Assembly (NCBI GenBank): GCA_021848765.1
Contig: JAJZTU010000137.1
Coordinates: 1-8,602 of the forward strand
DNA length: 8,602 nucleotides
Direction of reading: 5' to 3'
Source: Bacillota bacterium
GTDB taxonomy: Bacteria > Bacillota > GCA-003054495 > Carboxydocellales > JAJZTU01
In this document: positions 1-6,010 of the stretch, piece after piece
How the letters are laid out: each line of letters starts with the position of its first letter
Numbering within the stretch: position 1 is the stretch's first letter
Notes under the pieces: generated by a model
What the model was told of the DNA's origin: nothing
Database searches by the model: none
The model's input: only the letters and a program-made list of their open reading frames with translations
Translations under genes and position numbers: made by a program

Positions 1-476
1 AGATCAGCAATCTGGTAACCCGGATTACCGTGGTTGACCCCCAAGGGGGCCTGCAGGAGATTCCACGGGAAGATTTGGGGTTTGCCTACCGGAAGAGTAA
101 CCTCCAGGGGAGTGGAATGGTGGTAGTGGAAGTGGCTCTGAAAGCCAGCCGGGATGACCCTGAAGCCATTAGGGAGAGGATGATGGCTAACCTCTACTAC
201 CGGCAAAATACTCAGCCACTGGGCCGGCCTAATGCGGGCAGCGTTTTTAGGAATCCTGACGGCACAGCTGCAGGAAAAATTATCGAGGAAGTTGGCGCTA
301 AAGGTCTAAAGTTTGGAGGGGCCATGGTTTCAGAGAAACATGCTAATTTCATAGTAAACACAGGAGGGGCATCGGCCCGGGATGTCCTCACTCTTATGGA
401 ACGGGTTCAGCAAATTGTACAGGAACGTTATGATGTGCTGCTGGAACCGGAGGTCCATGTTTTGGGAGAGGGGTAG
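1..476 (+). CDS. murB: UDP-N-acetylenolpyruvoylglucosamine reductase MurB, C-terminal part (5' end outside window)
   Basis: MurB is a cytoplasmic flavoenzyme that uses NADPH to reduce UDP-GlcNAc-enolpyruvate to UDP-MurNAc, the second step of peptidoglycan precursor synthesis. The open frame runs from base 3 to the stop at 474-476, giving 157 visible residues; the N-terminal FAD-binding half and start lie upstream. The MurB C-terminal domain is clear: the block R-x-N-T-Q-P-L followed by AGSVFRNP, where the Ser is the proton-donor position, then AGKIIEEVGAKG, GGAMVSEKHANFIVN, and near the end LEPEV with the second catalytic acid, Glu. These are family motifs recognised by eye. murA follows 17 bases after the stop, so the two consecutive pathway steps are probably cotranscribed. 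A GTG at 30 is in frame but is internal, not a start. The domain looks intact with no frameshift. Confidence 0.95.
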   Translation, partial: ISNLVTRITVVDPQGGLQEIPREDLGFAYRKSNLQGSGMVVVEVALKASRDDPEAIRERMMANLYYRQNTQPLGRPNAGSVFRNPDGTAAGKIIEEVGAKGLKFGGAMVSEKHANFIVNTGGASARDVLTLMERVQQIVQERYDVLLEPEVHVLGEG

Positions 477-480
477 CAGC

Positions 481-485
481 GGAGG
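481..485 (+). promoter_or_regulatory. Ribosome binding site that decides the murA start
   Basis: GGAGG sits 8 bases before the ATG at 494. The longer frame opens with a GTG at 485, but that codon overlaps the last base of this site and so cannot use it. The ATG at 494 also gives a protein start (MHKFVIVGGKRLEG) that matches the usual MurA N-terminus. Confidence 0.8.
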
Positions 486-493
486 TGACCGGA

Positions 494-1750
494 ATGCACA
501 AGTTCGTCATCGTGGGTGGTAAAAGGCTGGAAGGCACCATTCGGGTCAGTGGCGCCAAAAATGCCACCCTGCCTATTATGGCAGCTAGCCTGCTGTCATC
601 AAGTAAAAGCAACCTTGCGGAAATTCCTCAGTTGGAAGATGTGCGGGTGATGCTCTATCTTTTAGAATACCTGGGAGCCAAGGTGCAGCGGGACCAGGAC
701 AGGGTAACTATTGATTCCGGCCAGGTAAAACCCTTGGAGGTAACTGAGGAACTGATGCGTAAAATGCGGGCTTCCAACCTGATCATGGGGCCCCTGTTGA
801 GCAGGTTTGGTTACGTCCGGGTGAGTCATCCCGGCGGTTGTGCCATTGGTTCCAGGCCTATGGACCTCCACTTGAAAGGTTTTAGGGCTTTGGGAGCCAA
901 AATCACCGAGCGGTATGGTTACATTGTGGCAGAGTGCGAGAAATTGACCGGTGCGGAGATTCACCTGGATTTTCCCAGCGTGGGCGCCACTGAAAACCTG
1001 ATGATGGCTGCAGCGCTGGCCCGGGGACAGACCGTTATCCGCAATGCAGCAAAAGAACCGGAAATCGTTGACCTGCAAAACTTCCTCAACGGTATGGGGG
1101 CAAATATTAAAGGAGCAGGGACAGATGCTATCAAAATCCAGGGTGTGACCGGACTGGGCCCTGTCGAACACATGGTGATCCCGGACCGTATAGAAGCAGG
1201 GACCCATATGCTGGCTGCAGCCATAACCAACGGAGATATCACCATTACCAATATAATTCCTGAGCACGTCGAACCGGTGGTGGCAAAGCTCAAAGAGGCA
1301 GGTATTACCATAATCGACGGTGATGACTGGATAAGGGTGGTAGGTAACGGGATAATCAAAGCGGTTGACCTGAAGACCATGCCCTACCCGGGTTTCCCCA
1401 CCGATATGCAGGCGCAAATGATGGCCCTGATGACTATAGCACAAGGTACCAGTGTGGTTTCGGAGAGCATTTTTGAAAACAGGTTCAAACAGATTGCGGA
1501 ACTCAGGCGCATGGGCGCGGATATCAAGCTGGAAGGCAGGGCGGCAATAATCAAAGGTGTACCCAAGCTGAGCGGGGCCTTTGTAGAGGCTACCGACCTC
1601 AGGGCCGGGGCAGCCATGGTTCTGGCCGGACTGGCAGCCGAAGATGTTACGGTTGTGGAAAATATTCATCACATTGACCGGGGCTATGAAAGACTGGAAG
1701 CCAAGTACCGGGGTGTGGGAGCCAAAATAATGCGGGTCAATAAGAACTAA
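494..1750 (+). CDS. murA: UDP-N-acetylglucosamine 1-carboxyvinyltransferase MurA
   Basis: MurA transfers enolpyruvate from PEP to UDP-GlcNAc in the cytoplasm, the first committed step of peptidoglycan synthesis and the target of fosfomycin. With the ATG at 494 the protein is 418 residues, the normal family length. Visible motifs, in 418-residue numbering: GAKNA with Lys22 and Asn23 in the usual active-site positions; the catalytic loop PGGCAIGSRP with Cys116, so a fosfomycin-sensitive Cys-type enzyme is predicted; SVGATENLMMAA; RIEAGTHMLAAA; FPTDMQAQ with Asp304, the likely general base; ENRF; and DLRAGAA near residue 370. Both halves of the two-domain fold are complete. Many Firmicutes carry two MurA paralogues; the copy beside murB and the division genes is typical, but the sequence alone does not say whether a second one exists. 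It lies 17 bases after murB. Confidence 0.96.
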   Translation: MHKFVIVGGKRLEGTIRVSGAKNATLPIMAASLLSSSKSNLAEIPQLEDVRVMLYLLEYLGAKVQRDQDRVTIDSGQVKPLEVTEELMRKMRASNLIMGPLLSRFGYVRVSHPGGCAIGSRPMDLHLKGFRALGAKITERYGYIVAECEKLTGAEIHLDFPSVGATENLMMAAALARGQTVIRNAAKEPEIVDLQNFLNGMGANIKGAGTDAIKIQGVTGLGPVEHMVIPDRIEAGTHMLAAAITNGDITITNIIPEHVEPVVAKLKEAGITIIDGDDWIRVVGNGIIKAVDLKTMPYPGFPTDMQAQMMALMTIAQGTSVVSESIFENRFKQIAELRRMGADIKLEGRAAIIKGVPKLSGAFVEATDLRAGAAMVLAGLAAEDVTVVENIHHIDRGYERLEAKYRGVGAKIMRVNKN

Positions 1751-1767
1751 GTCCCGTGTAACGGAGG

Positions 1768-1781
1768 CTAAGCAAGCTTAG
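1768..1781. repeat. Short dyad CTAAGC-AA-GCTTAG after murA
   Basis: Two perfect 6-base arms are separated by AA. The dyad directly abuts a TTGACA hexamer at 1782-1787. With a two-base centre it is too tight for an RNA hairpin with full pairing, so a DNA operator is a possible reading. It could also be chance; no known regulator site is recognised. Confidence 0.3.
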
Positions 1782-1808
1782 TTGACAAAATAATATGCCA
1801 ATTAGAAT
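1782..1808 (+). promoter_or_regulatory. Candidate sigma-A promoter TTGACA / TAGAAT before divIB
   Basis: A perfect TTGACA (1782-1787) is followed after 15 bases by TAGAAT (1803-1808). The spacer is shorter than the usual 17, which lowers confidence. Transcripts would begin near the hairpin at 1810 and reach divIB. Confidence 0.25.
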
Positions 1809-1809
1809 G

Positions 1810-1831
1810 GCAGCAGGTGGCTGCTTTTTTT
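1810..1831 (+). terminator. Weak intrinsic terminator after murA
   Basis: GCAGC (1810-1814) pairs with GCTGC (1820-1824) over a 5-base loop, followed at once by seven T residues (1825-1831). The stem is short, so termination is probably partial, trimming murB-murA transcripts before divIB. An alternative register, AGCAG with CTGCT, is also possible. Confidence 0.5.
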
Positions 1832-1852
1832 AGTGTTCTTTTAGACAAGCCG

Positions 1853-1861
1853 TGCTATAAT
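1853..1861 (+). promoter_or_regulatory. Extended -10 promoter for divIB
   Basis: TGC followed by TATAAT (1856-1861) is a perfect extended -10 element (TGnTATAAT). No good -35 hexamer is seen 16 to 18 bases upstream, but extended -10 promoters often do without one. It lies just after the murA terminator and about 94 bases before the divIB start, as expected for a second transcription unit with a leader of roughly 85 bases. Confidence 0.5.
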
Positions 1862-1883
1862 AAAGGAGTAAATTCTGCTTAAA

Positions 1884-1905
1884 CCGGCCGTCAGGTCAGG
1901 GCCGG
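1884..1905 (+). promoter_or_regulatory. GC-rich hairpin in the divIB leader
   Basis: CCGGCC (1884-1889) and GGCCGG (1900-1905) form a perfect 6-base GC stem with a 10-base loop (GTCAGGTCAG, itself containing the repeat GTCAG). No T-run follows, so it is not a terminator. It would sit in the 5' untranslated RNA of divIB. Function unknown; no riboswitch family is recognised. Confidence 0.3.
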
Positions 1906-1954
1906 AGCCTGGTTAGGGCAAATAAAAAACTCCAACTGACCGGGAGGTATTAAA

Positions 1955-2767
1955 GTGGCTAAAGGCAAGAAGCGGTCTTCTCCAAGAGGGCGGGGAAGCC
2001 GGCTTAATATATGGCAGAGTCTTTTTTTTATTGTAGTGCTGGTTGCAGCCGGCTATGTACTGCTCCAGTCGCCGTTGTTTTCCGTTAAGGATGTCCTGGT
2101 TGAAGGGGCCCAAGCCCTGAAGGTGGATGAGATTCAACGCCTTTCCGGCATTAATCCGGGGATTAACACCTTTAAGCTTAACCTTAAAGAGGTACAGGAG
2201 CGGGTAGCCATGAACCCATTGGTTAAGCAGGTTAAGGTCAAACGCGACTATCCCGGCGCCATCTTAATCCAGGTAGAGGAACGGAAGGCCGTGGCCCTCT
2301 TGCCAGCGCAAGGGGAGTATCTGGCGGTGGATGCTGAAGGGTACTACCTTACCCGGGTAAAAGATTTCAGCAAAGCTAATTTACCTATCATAACCGGGAT
2401 TAGATTGGGTAACCTAACTCCTGGTAAGCAAATTGCCGGTGACGGCCTGGCAGCCGCTTTAAAATTTGTGCAGAAAATGGATCAAAACCAGTTGGCCAAC
2501 CTCTCTGAGGTCAACGGGGCGGATCCCCTGGGAATTGTCATCTATACCCTGGGCGGAACTGAAGTGCGCTTAGGGGCAAGTGAGCGCATAGAAGAAAAGC
2601 TCGCTCTGATGCGGGAAGCGCTTAAGAACAGCTACGGCCGGAAAGTTGAGTATATCGACATCACCTATGCAGGTAAACCGGTAATCAAGTTTCTGGATAC
2701 TCCCGAATCGAAAGCTAAGGCAGGTCAAACTGCTAATAATAATAAAGCTAATGACAATATACATTAG
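1955..2767 (+). CDS. divIB: Cell division protein DivIB/FtsQ
   Basis: DivIB (FtsQ) is a bitopic membrane protein of the divisome that works with DivIC and FtsL to link septal peptidoglycan synthesis to FtsZ. The 270-residue protein shows the full architecture: a basic cytoplasmic tail (residues 1-18, rich in K and R), one membrane segment (about 19-38), an extracytoplasmic POTRA domain (about 43-111, opening with SVKDVLVEGA and including NPLVKQVKVKRDYP), the FtsQ/DivIB beta domain (about 113-247) and a short hydrophilic tail rich in K, N and A. Start is GTG at 1955, with GGAGG at 1943-1947 seven bases upstream; no better start is seen. Length is normal for clostridial FtsQ. It has its own likely promoter and leader after the murA terminator, and is followed 27 bases later by sbp. 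The symbol ftsQ is equally used. Confidence 0.9.
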   Translation: MAKGKKRSSPRGRGSRLNIWQSLFFIVVLVAAGYVLLQSPLFSVKDVLVEGAQALKVDEIQRLSGINPGINTFKLNLKEVQERVAMNPLVKQVKVKRDYPGAILIQVEERKAVALLPAQGEYLAVDAEGYYLTRVKDFSKANLPIITGIRLGNLTPGKQIAGDGLAAALKFVQKMDQNQLANLSEVNGADPLGIVIYTLGGTEVRLGASERIEEKLALMREALKNSYGRKVEYIDITYAGKPVIKFLDTPESKAKAGQTANNNKANDNIH

Positions 2768-2794
2768 GATGCTAAACGAAAGGATTGACGCACT

Positions 2795-3124
2795 ATGTGG
2801 TTGCCCTTACTTGGTCTGGTAATTGGCCTGGCCATAGGCTGGAGCGCTCCCATGGCCTTGCCCACTGCCTATGCCCGCTACATGTCTGTGGCCGTTTTGG
2901 CTGCTTTGGACTCCGTCTTCGGGGGCATGCGGGCCGGCTTAGAGGACAATTTCGACAATAGGGTATTTATTACCGGTTTTTTCAGCAATACCCTCCTGGC
3001 CGCTGTGCTGGCCTACTTAGGGGAAAGATTAGGCGTGGAACTCTATACGGCAGCCCTTTTCGCCTTTGGGGTCAGGCTTTTCCAGAACCTGGCTATCATC
3101 AGGAGGCACTTATTAAAAAAATAG
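2795..3124 (+). CDS. sbp: Small basic protein Sbp (DUF1290 family), membrane protein of the division cluster
   Basis: The protein has 109 residues, the usual length for Sbp. It is hydrophobic with three to four likely membrane segments (about 2-20, 28-44, 57-75 and 84-102) and a basic C-terminus (RRHLLKK). The hallmark is the conserved central block with LDSVFGGMRAGLEDNFDN (residues 38-55), followed by FITGFFSN, recognised as the DUF1290 signature. In Bacillus subtilis sbp lies between divIB and ftsA-ftsZ; here it lies between divIB and ftsZ, which supports the identification. The molecular role is unknown; location suggests a link with division or envelope synthesis. Start ATG at 2795 has only a weak site (GAAAGGA, 2778-2784). 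The family call is strong; function is not claimed. Confidence 0.88.
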   Translation: MWLPLLGLVIGLAIGWSAPMALPTAYARYMSVAVLAALDSVFGGMRAGLEDNFDNRVFITGFFSNTLLAAVLAYLGERLGVELYTAALFAFGVRLFQNLAIIRRHLLKK

Positions 3125-3293
3125 AAAAAAAGGCCTGTACAAAAAAGGGAAAAGCGAATCTATGTTGAATATTTTTGATGTGTACATAACGCTATCCCGT
3201 CCGTGGAAAGTTCGGGTAGATTTCGACAATATTTTCGCTCAGTGGTTACCACTAGATAGATAAGAGGTAGAACAAAGCAAGGAGGATAATTTA
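3125..3293 (+). promoter_or_regulatory. Structured leader of ftsZ
   Basis: This 169-base gap between sbp and ftsZ is A-rich at its 5' end and holds two inverted repeats: CTA(T)CCCG at 3192-3199 with CGGGTAG at 3213-3219 (7 pairs, one bulged T, 13-base loop), and AGTGGT-T-ACCACT at 3241-3253. No confident sigma-A promoter was found: TTGAAT (3165) and TCGACA (3223) lack good -10 partners at 17 bases. AAGGAGG at 3279-3285 is the ftsZ ribosome binding site. The gap is where ftsA would sit in many Firmicutes, but no reading frame with FtsA motifs is present. Confidence 0.4.
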
Positions 3294-4349
3294 ATGCTGG
3301 AATTTGACATGGATTTGGAGCAGCTTGCAAATATAAAGGTTATTGGTGTTGGCGGCGGGGGGAATAACGCCGTAAACAGAATGATTGCTGCCGGGCTGAA
3401 AGGTGTAGAATTCATTGCAGTTAATACCGATGCCCAGGCATTATTCTTGTCTCAGGCCCCGCACAAGATTCAAATCGGGGCCAAGTTGACCAAGGGTCTG
3501 GGCGCCGGCGCCAACCCGGATATTGGGGAAAAAGCCGCCGAAGAAAGCCGGGATGAACTCATCCAAGCCCTGCGGGGTGCGGATATGGTGTTTGTTACTG
3601 CCGGTATGGGCGGCGGGACAGGGACCGGAGCAGCCCCTATTGTTGCAGAAGTGGCTAAGGAAGTTGGAGCCCTGACCGTAGGGGTTGTCACCAAGCCCTT
3701 CACCTTCGAGGGAAAAAGAAGGCACAGCCAGGCAGAACGGGGCATTGTCAATTTAAAAGCCAGGGTGGATACCCTGATTACCATTCCTAATGACCGCCTG
3801 CTGCAGGTTATTGACAAGAATACATCTATAGTGGATGCCTTCCGGATCGCCGATGATGTACTCCGCCAGGGGGTCCAGGGTATTTCCGACCTCATTGCGG
3901 TACCCGGCCTGATTAACCTGGACTTCGCCGATGTGAAGACCATTATGTTTGAAACCGGTTCAGCCCTGATGGGTATCGGGACTGCCGGAGGGGAGAATCG
4001 TGCCTCGGAAGCTGCCCGCTTAGCGATTTCCAGTCCACTTTTGGAAACCTCAATTGAAGGCGCTAAGGGTGTGCTGTTAAATATCACCGGTGGCGCCAAC
4101 CTGGGCCTCTTTGAAGTCAATGAAGCAGCGGAGATCATTTCCCAGGCCGCTGACCCCGAAGCTAACATTATTTTTGGTGCGGTGATTGATGAGAAACTGG
4201 GTGAGGAAGTACGGGTCACCGTAATTGCCACCGGATTTGACGCTCCCCGGGAGAAACAGGATTCCAGGGGCAAAGAGATGGAAATCAAGCAGTTTAACAC
4301 CAGTGACGATATTGAAATTCCCGCTTTCCTGCGCCGGCGCGACCGGTAG
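3294..4349 (+). CDS. ftsZ: Cell division GTPase FtsZ
   Basis: FtsZ polymerises on GTP into the cytoplasmic Z-ring that organises the divisome. The 351-residue protein opens with the typical N-terminus and the glycine-rich nucleotide loop VGGGGNNAVNRM (residues 19-30), then NTDAQAL, the tubulin signature GGGTGTG (106-112), and the T7 synergy loop NLDFAD (208-213) that supplies the catalytic Asp for the neighbouring subunit's GTP. The C-terminal domain is complete to about residue 315. It ends with a canonical conserved peptide DDIEIPAFLRRR (338-349), the docking site for partners such as FtsA, SepF, ZapA-like factors or EzrA. The linker between core and peptide is only about 22 residues, shorter than the roughly 50 of B. 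subtilis. Start ATG at 3294 has AAGGAGG eight bases upstream. A terminator follows directly, so ftsZ closes the division cluster. Confidence 0.98.
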   Translation: MLEFDMDLEQLANIKVIGVGGGGNNAVNRMIAAGLKGVEFIAVNTDAQALFLSQAPHKIQIGAKLTKGLGAGANPDIGEKAAEESRDELIQALRGADMVFVTAGMGGGTGTGAAPIVAEVAKEVGALTVGVVTKPFTFEGKRRHSQAERGIVNLKARVDTLITIPNDRLLQVIDKNTSIVDAFRIADDVLRQGVQGISDLIAVPGLINLDFADVKTIMFETGSALMGIGTAGGENRASEAARLAISSPLLETSIEGAKGVLLNITGGANLGLFEVNEAAEIISQAADPEANIIFGAVIDEKLGEEVRVTVIATGFDAPREKQDSRGKEMEIKQFNTSDDIEIPAFLRRRDR

Positions 4350-4364
4350 CTGAAGTAAAAGCAC

Positions 4365-4400
4365 AAAAAAGAAGGTCTTAAATGGATGAGGCCTTTTTCT
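4365..4400 (+). terminator. Intrinsic terminator after ftsZ
   Basis: AAGGTCT (4372-4378) pairs with AGGCCTT (4389-4395) with one G-U pair and a 10-base loop; the A-run upstream can extend the stem into the T-run GCCTTTTTCT. It begins 16 bases after the ftsZ stop and separates the division cluster from the kinase gene. Confidence 0.75.
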
Positions 4401-4467
4401 AGTAGGGTTCGTTTGGTTTGATGAGGGGAGCCATCTTAAAAGTGGTTTCCCTACTCTATTTTAGTAG
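4401..4467 (+). promoter_or_regulatory. Leader of the kinase gene with competing inverted repeats
   Basis: CCCTACT (4449-4455) can pair upstream with AGTAGGG (4401-4407) or, through its CTACT part, downstream with AGTAG (4463-4467). The pairings exclude each other. No T-run follows and no promoter is confidently seen (TATTTT at 4457-4462 lacks a good -35 box). The kinase ribosome binding site, GAGAGGTGA at 4485-4493, lies downstream. The pairing may be chance. Confidence 0.25.
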
Positions 4468-4505
4468 CAGTAATTACCTCAAAAGAGAGGTGAAAAACGG
4501 TATCC

Positions 4506-5762
4506 ATGACAAAACGAACGTGGAAGTGGCCTATACTCGCCTTTGTAGCATTTGGTACCGCTCTCTTGGGAGAAGTGAAAATCACGCCCTTCGGCAGCGC
4601 TTTCCGCTTTGGGCTGGGGAGCATGTTTTTCCTGTTCAGCCTGTTGTTTTGGCTGCAACTGCCTTTGCGCAGGACCGGTTTGGTGGTGGGCTTGATGACT
4701 GTAGGCTGGCGGGTCGGGCTGGATGTGGCGTACCGTAACCAGAGCGCGCAGTCCAGTTTCTTAGCTCACAGCCCCGCTTTAGCCTATTATCTTACTTTGG
4801 TCTTCTTCTTGTATAGTGTACGCTGGTGGGAAAAAAGGGATCAGCCCCTGCAGATAGGTGTACTGGTAGTGCTGGCTGATGGGGGAGCCAACCTGATTGA
4901 GATGCTGGTGCGCACCGGATTCAATTTGGAATATCTCACTCCGGGGAGGCTGTGGACCCTGCTGGTGGTAGCCTTGCTGCGGGGGTTGGCGGTAGTGTTG
5001 TTGGCTGATATTCTCTTGCAGGAAAGATACCGGACCGCCAGGGAGATGGAGGAGGAGCAGTTGGCTCGCCGCTTGTTGGTTGGGTCCAACCTGCACATGG
5101 AGACCTTTTTCCTGCGCAAATCCATGGCCCAAGTAGAAACGGTGATGGCCCGCAGTCATGAGTTATACCAGAAACTGAAGGGGCGCAAACCTATTCCTGA
5201 TTCTTTGGCTGCTATGGCCTTGGATGTAGCCAAGGAAGTTCATGAAATTAAAAAAGATTTAAAACGGTTAGAGGAAGGACTTAATAAGTTGTTGGCTGAG
5301 GAGCCGTTGGCTGAGGTTTTGACGGTAGAGGAGATTTTGGAATTGGTGGCCGCTGCCAATCGCTCCTATGCGGAAAGCCTGGGCAAAACCGTTAGCATCA
5401 AGGTTGAAGTGGAAGGGCAATATGTTACTGACCGCATTTATCCTTTGGTGTCCATTCTCAACAACTTAGTGCAAAATGCGGTGGAAGCCCTGGAAGAAAA
5501 AGGGGAAGTGGTGCTGCGGGCCTGGTTGGCGGGGGGAAGATTGGGACTGAGCGTGCAGGATAATGGACCGGGGATATTGCCTGAAGATTGGGATTTGATT
5601 TTTGAACCGGGCTTTACCACCAAATTTACCTCGGAAGGGCAGCCGTCAACCGGCATCGGTTTGACTCAGGTCAAGGATATGGTAGAACATTTAGGGGGTA
5701 GGGTGCAGTTGACCAGCAAGTCTGGGGCAGGGGTACAGTTCAGTATGGAAATTCCTTTTTAA
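4506..5762 (+). CDS. Membrane-bound sensor histidine kinase, GlnK (YcbA)-like
   Basis: A 418-residue two-component sensor kinase. Residues 1-172 are hydrophobic with about five or six membrane segments (near 9-24, 36-52, 57-75, 90-106, 116-135 and 150-171) and no large extracellular domain, so it probably senses through the membrane or a partner. A helical stretch (about 173-225) leads to an H-box, DVAKEVHEIKKD, with His246 as likely phosphoacceptor; this HEIKKD type recalls the B. subtilis GlnK/YcbA glutamine kinase group (recalled, not searched). The ATPase domain is complete: N-box NNLVQNAVEAL (319-329), G1 DNGPGI (352-357), F-box FEPGFTTK (366-373), G2 GIGL (383-386). The ATG at 4506 is the only start, since TGA at 4491 closes the frame just upstream. 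Downstream by 15 bases is a broken frame that looks like its response regulator, then a glutamine-type transporter. The substrate sensed is inferred from context only. Confidence 0.85.
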   Translation: MTKRTWKWPILAFVAFGTALLGEVKITPFGSAFRFGLGSMFFLFSLLFWLQLPLRRTGLVVGLMTVGWRVGLDVAYRNQSAQSSFLAHSPALAYYLTLVFFLYSVRWWEKRDQPLQIGVLVVLADGGANLIEMLVRTGFNLEYLTPGRLWTLLVVALLRGLAVVLLADILLQERYRTAREMEEEQLARRLLVGSNLHMETFFLRKSMAQVETVMARSHELYQKLKGRKPIPDSLAAMALDVAKEVHEIKKDLKRLEEGLNKLLAEEPLAEVLTVEEILELVAAANRSYAESLGKTVSIKVEVEGQYVTDRIYPLVSILNNLVQNAVEALEEKGEVVLRAWLAGGRLGLSVQDNGPGILPEDWDLIFEPGFTTKFTSEGQPSTGIGLTQVKDMVEHLGGRVQLTSKSGAGVQFSMEIPF

Positions 5763-5777
5763 GCAGGAGGTAGAACT

Positions 5778-5932
5778 GTGGCACAGGAACAGATCACCAT
5801 CCCATTTTCGAACACTATGCCCCCTGCTTTTTTGATTTCAATGAGGTGCGGGCCAAGATGCGGGGACAAAAAGGCAAAATCAATTTAAAAAAATTTATCA
5901 CTGCTCTTTATAATGAAATTAATCTCGATTAA
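5778..5932 (+). pseudogene. Frameshifted remnant, probably the C-terminal end of the kinase's response regulator
   Basis: A strong ribosome binding site (AGGAGG, 5765-5770) precedes a GTG at 5778, 15 bases after the kinase stop, just where a cotranscribed response regulator would start. In that frame only 36 residues are read (stop 5886-5888). From about 5807 a second frame gives a coherent protein-like stretch to the TAA at 5930-5932: FEHYAPCFFDFNEVRAKM, then GKINLKKFITALYNEI. One extra T in the T-run at 5805-5808 would join both frames into about 51 residues. The FFDFNEVRAKM and GKINLKKFI pieces resemble, from memory, the C-terminus of YcbB/GlnL-type regulators. The receiver domain and nearly all of a roughly 300-residue regulator are absent. 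Alternatives are a short functional gene with a sequencing error, or an unrelated remnant. That it is broken is more certain than its parentage. Confidence 0.5.
5909..5914 (+). promoter_or_regulatory. Perfect TATAAT, possible -10 box upstream of glnQ
   Basis: TATAAT lies about 100 bases before the glnQ start, in an AT-rich stretch; the best upstream -35 candidate is TTTAAA (5884-5889) at a long 19-base spacing. It also encodes Tyr-Asn in the regulator remnant, so it may be accidental. If used, the transcript would begin just before the hairpin at 5930, making that hairpin a leader attenuator. Confidence 0.25.
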
Positions 5933-5966
5933 CCAGAGTATACAATGTAGGCTCTGGTTATTTTTT
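5930..5966 (+). terminator. Strong intrinsic terminator between regulator remnant and glnQ
   Basis: TAACCAGAG (5930-5938) and CTCTGGTTA (5952-5960) form a perfect 9-base stem with a 13-base loop, followed by six T residues (5961-5966). The stem starts at the stop codon of the remnant. It should end the kinase transcript, implying that glnQ has its own promoter or is expressed by read-through. Confidence 0.85.
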
Positions 5967-6002
5967 GTAGGTTTTTGTCTGACAGCGCCCATGATGGAAA
6001 GA

Positions 6003-6010
6003 GAGGTGAG
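6003..6010 (+). promoter_or_regulatory. Ribosome binding site that decides the glnQ start
   Basis: GAGGTGAG lies just before the GTG at 6015. The frame is open back to an ATG at 5913, but that start would translate through the terminator hairpin and add 34 residues not seen in the family. An ATG at 5991 lies upstream of this site. The GTG gives exactly the common 240-residue length. Confidence 0.7.

Noticed and set aside
662..1672. Long open frame of 336 codons on the minus strand
   Set aside because: Antisense to murA, whose motifs are complete; composition is Cys/His-rich with no recognisable domain and no ribosome binding site was identified.
1797..1831. T-box-like leader, from the GGTGGC string before a T-run
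   Set aside because: The conserved T-box core is absent, no specifier stem is present, and divIB is not a T-box-controlled type of gene.
3125..3293. Degraded ftsA between sbp and ftsZ
   Set aside because: The gap is only 169 bases and no frame in it carries actin-family or FtsA motifs.
3470..4366. Open frame of 298 codons on the minus strand
   Set aside because: Antisense to ftsZ, Ser/Pro/Arg-rich low-complexity translation typical of a shadow frame.
4418..4738. Plus-strand frame of 106 codons before and inside the kinase gene
   Set aside because: Overlaps the kinase N-terminus in another frame, lacks a good ribosome binding site and shows no family motif.
5966..5984. Possible TnrA/GlnR box (TGTNA-N7-TNACA) before glnQ
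   Set aside because: TGTAG and TGACA ends are present but the first half has a mismatch and the spacing is 9 instead of 7.
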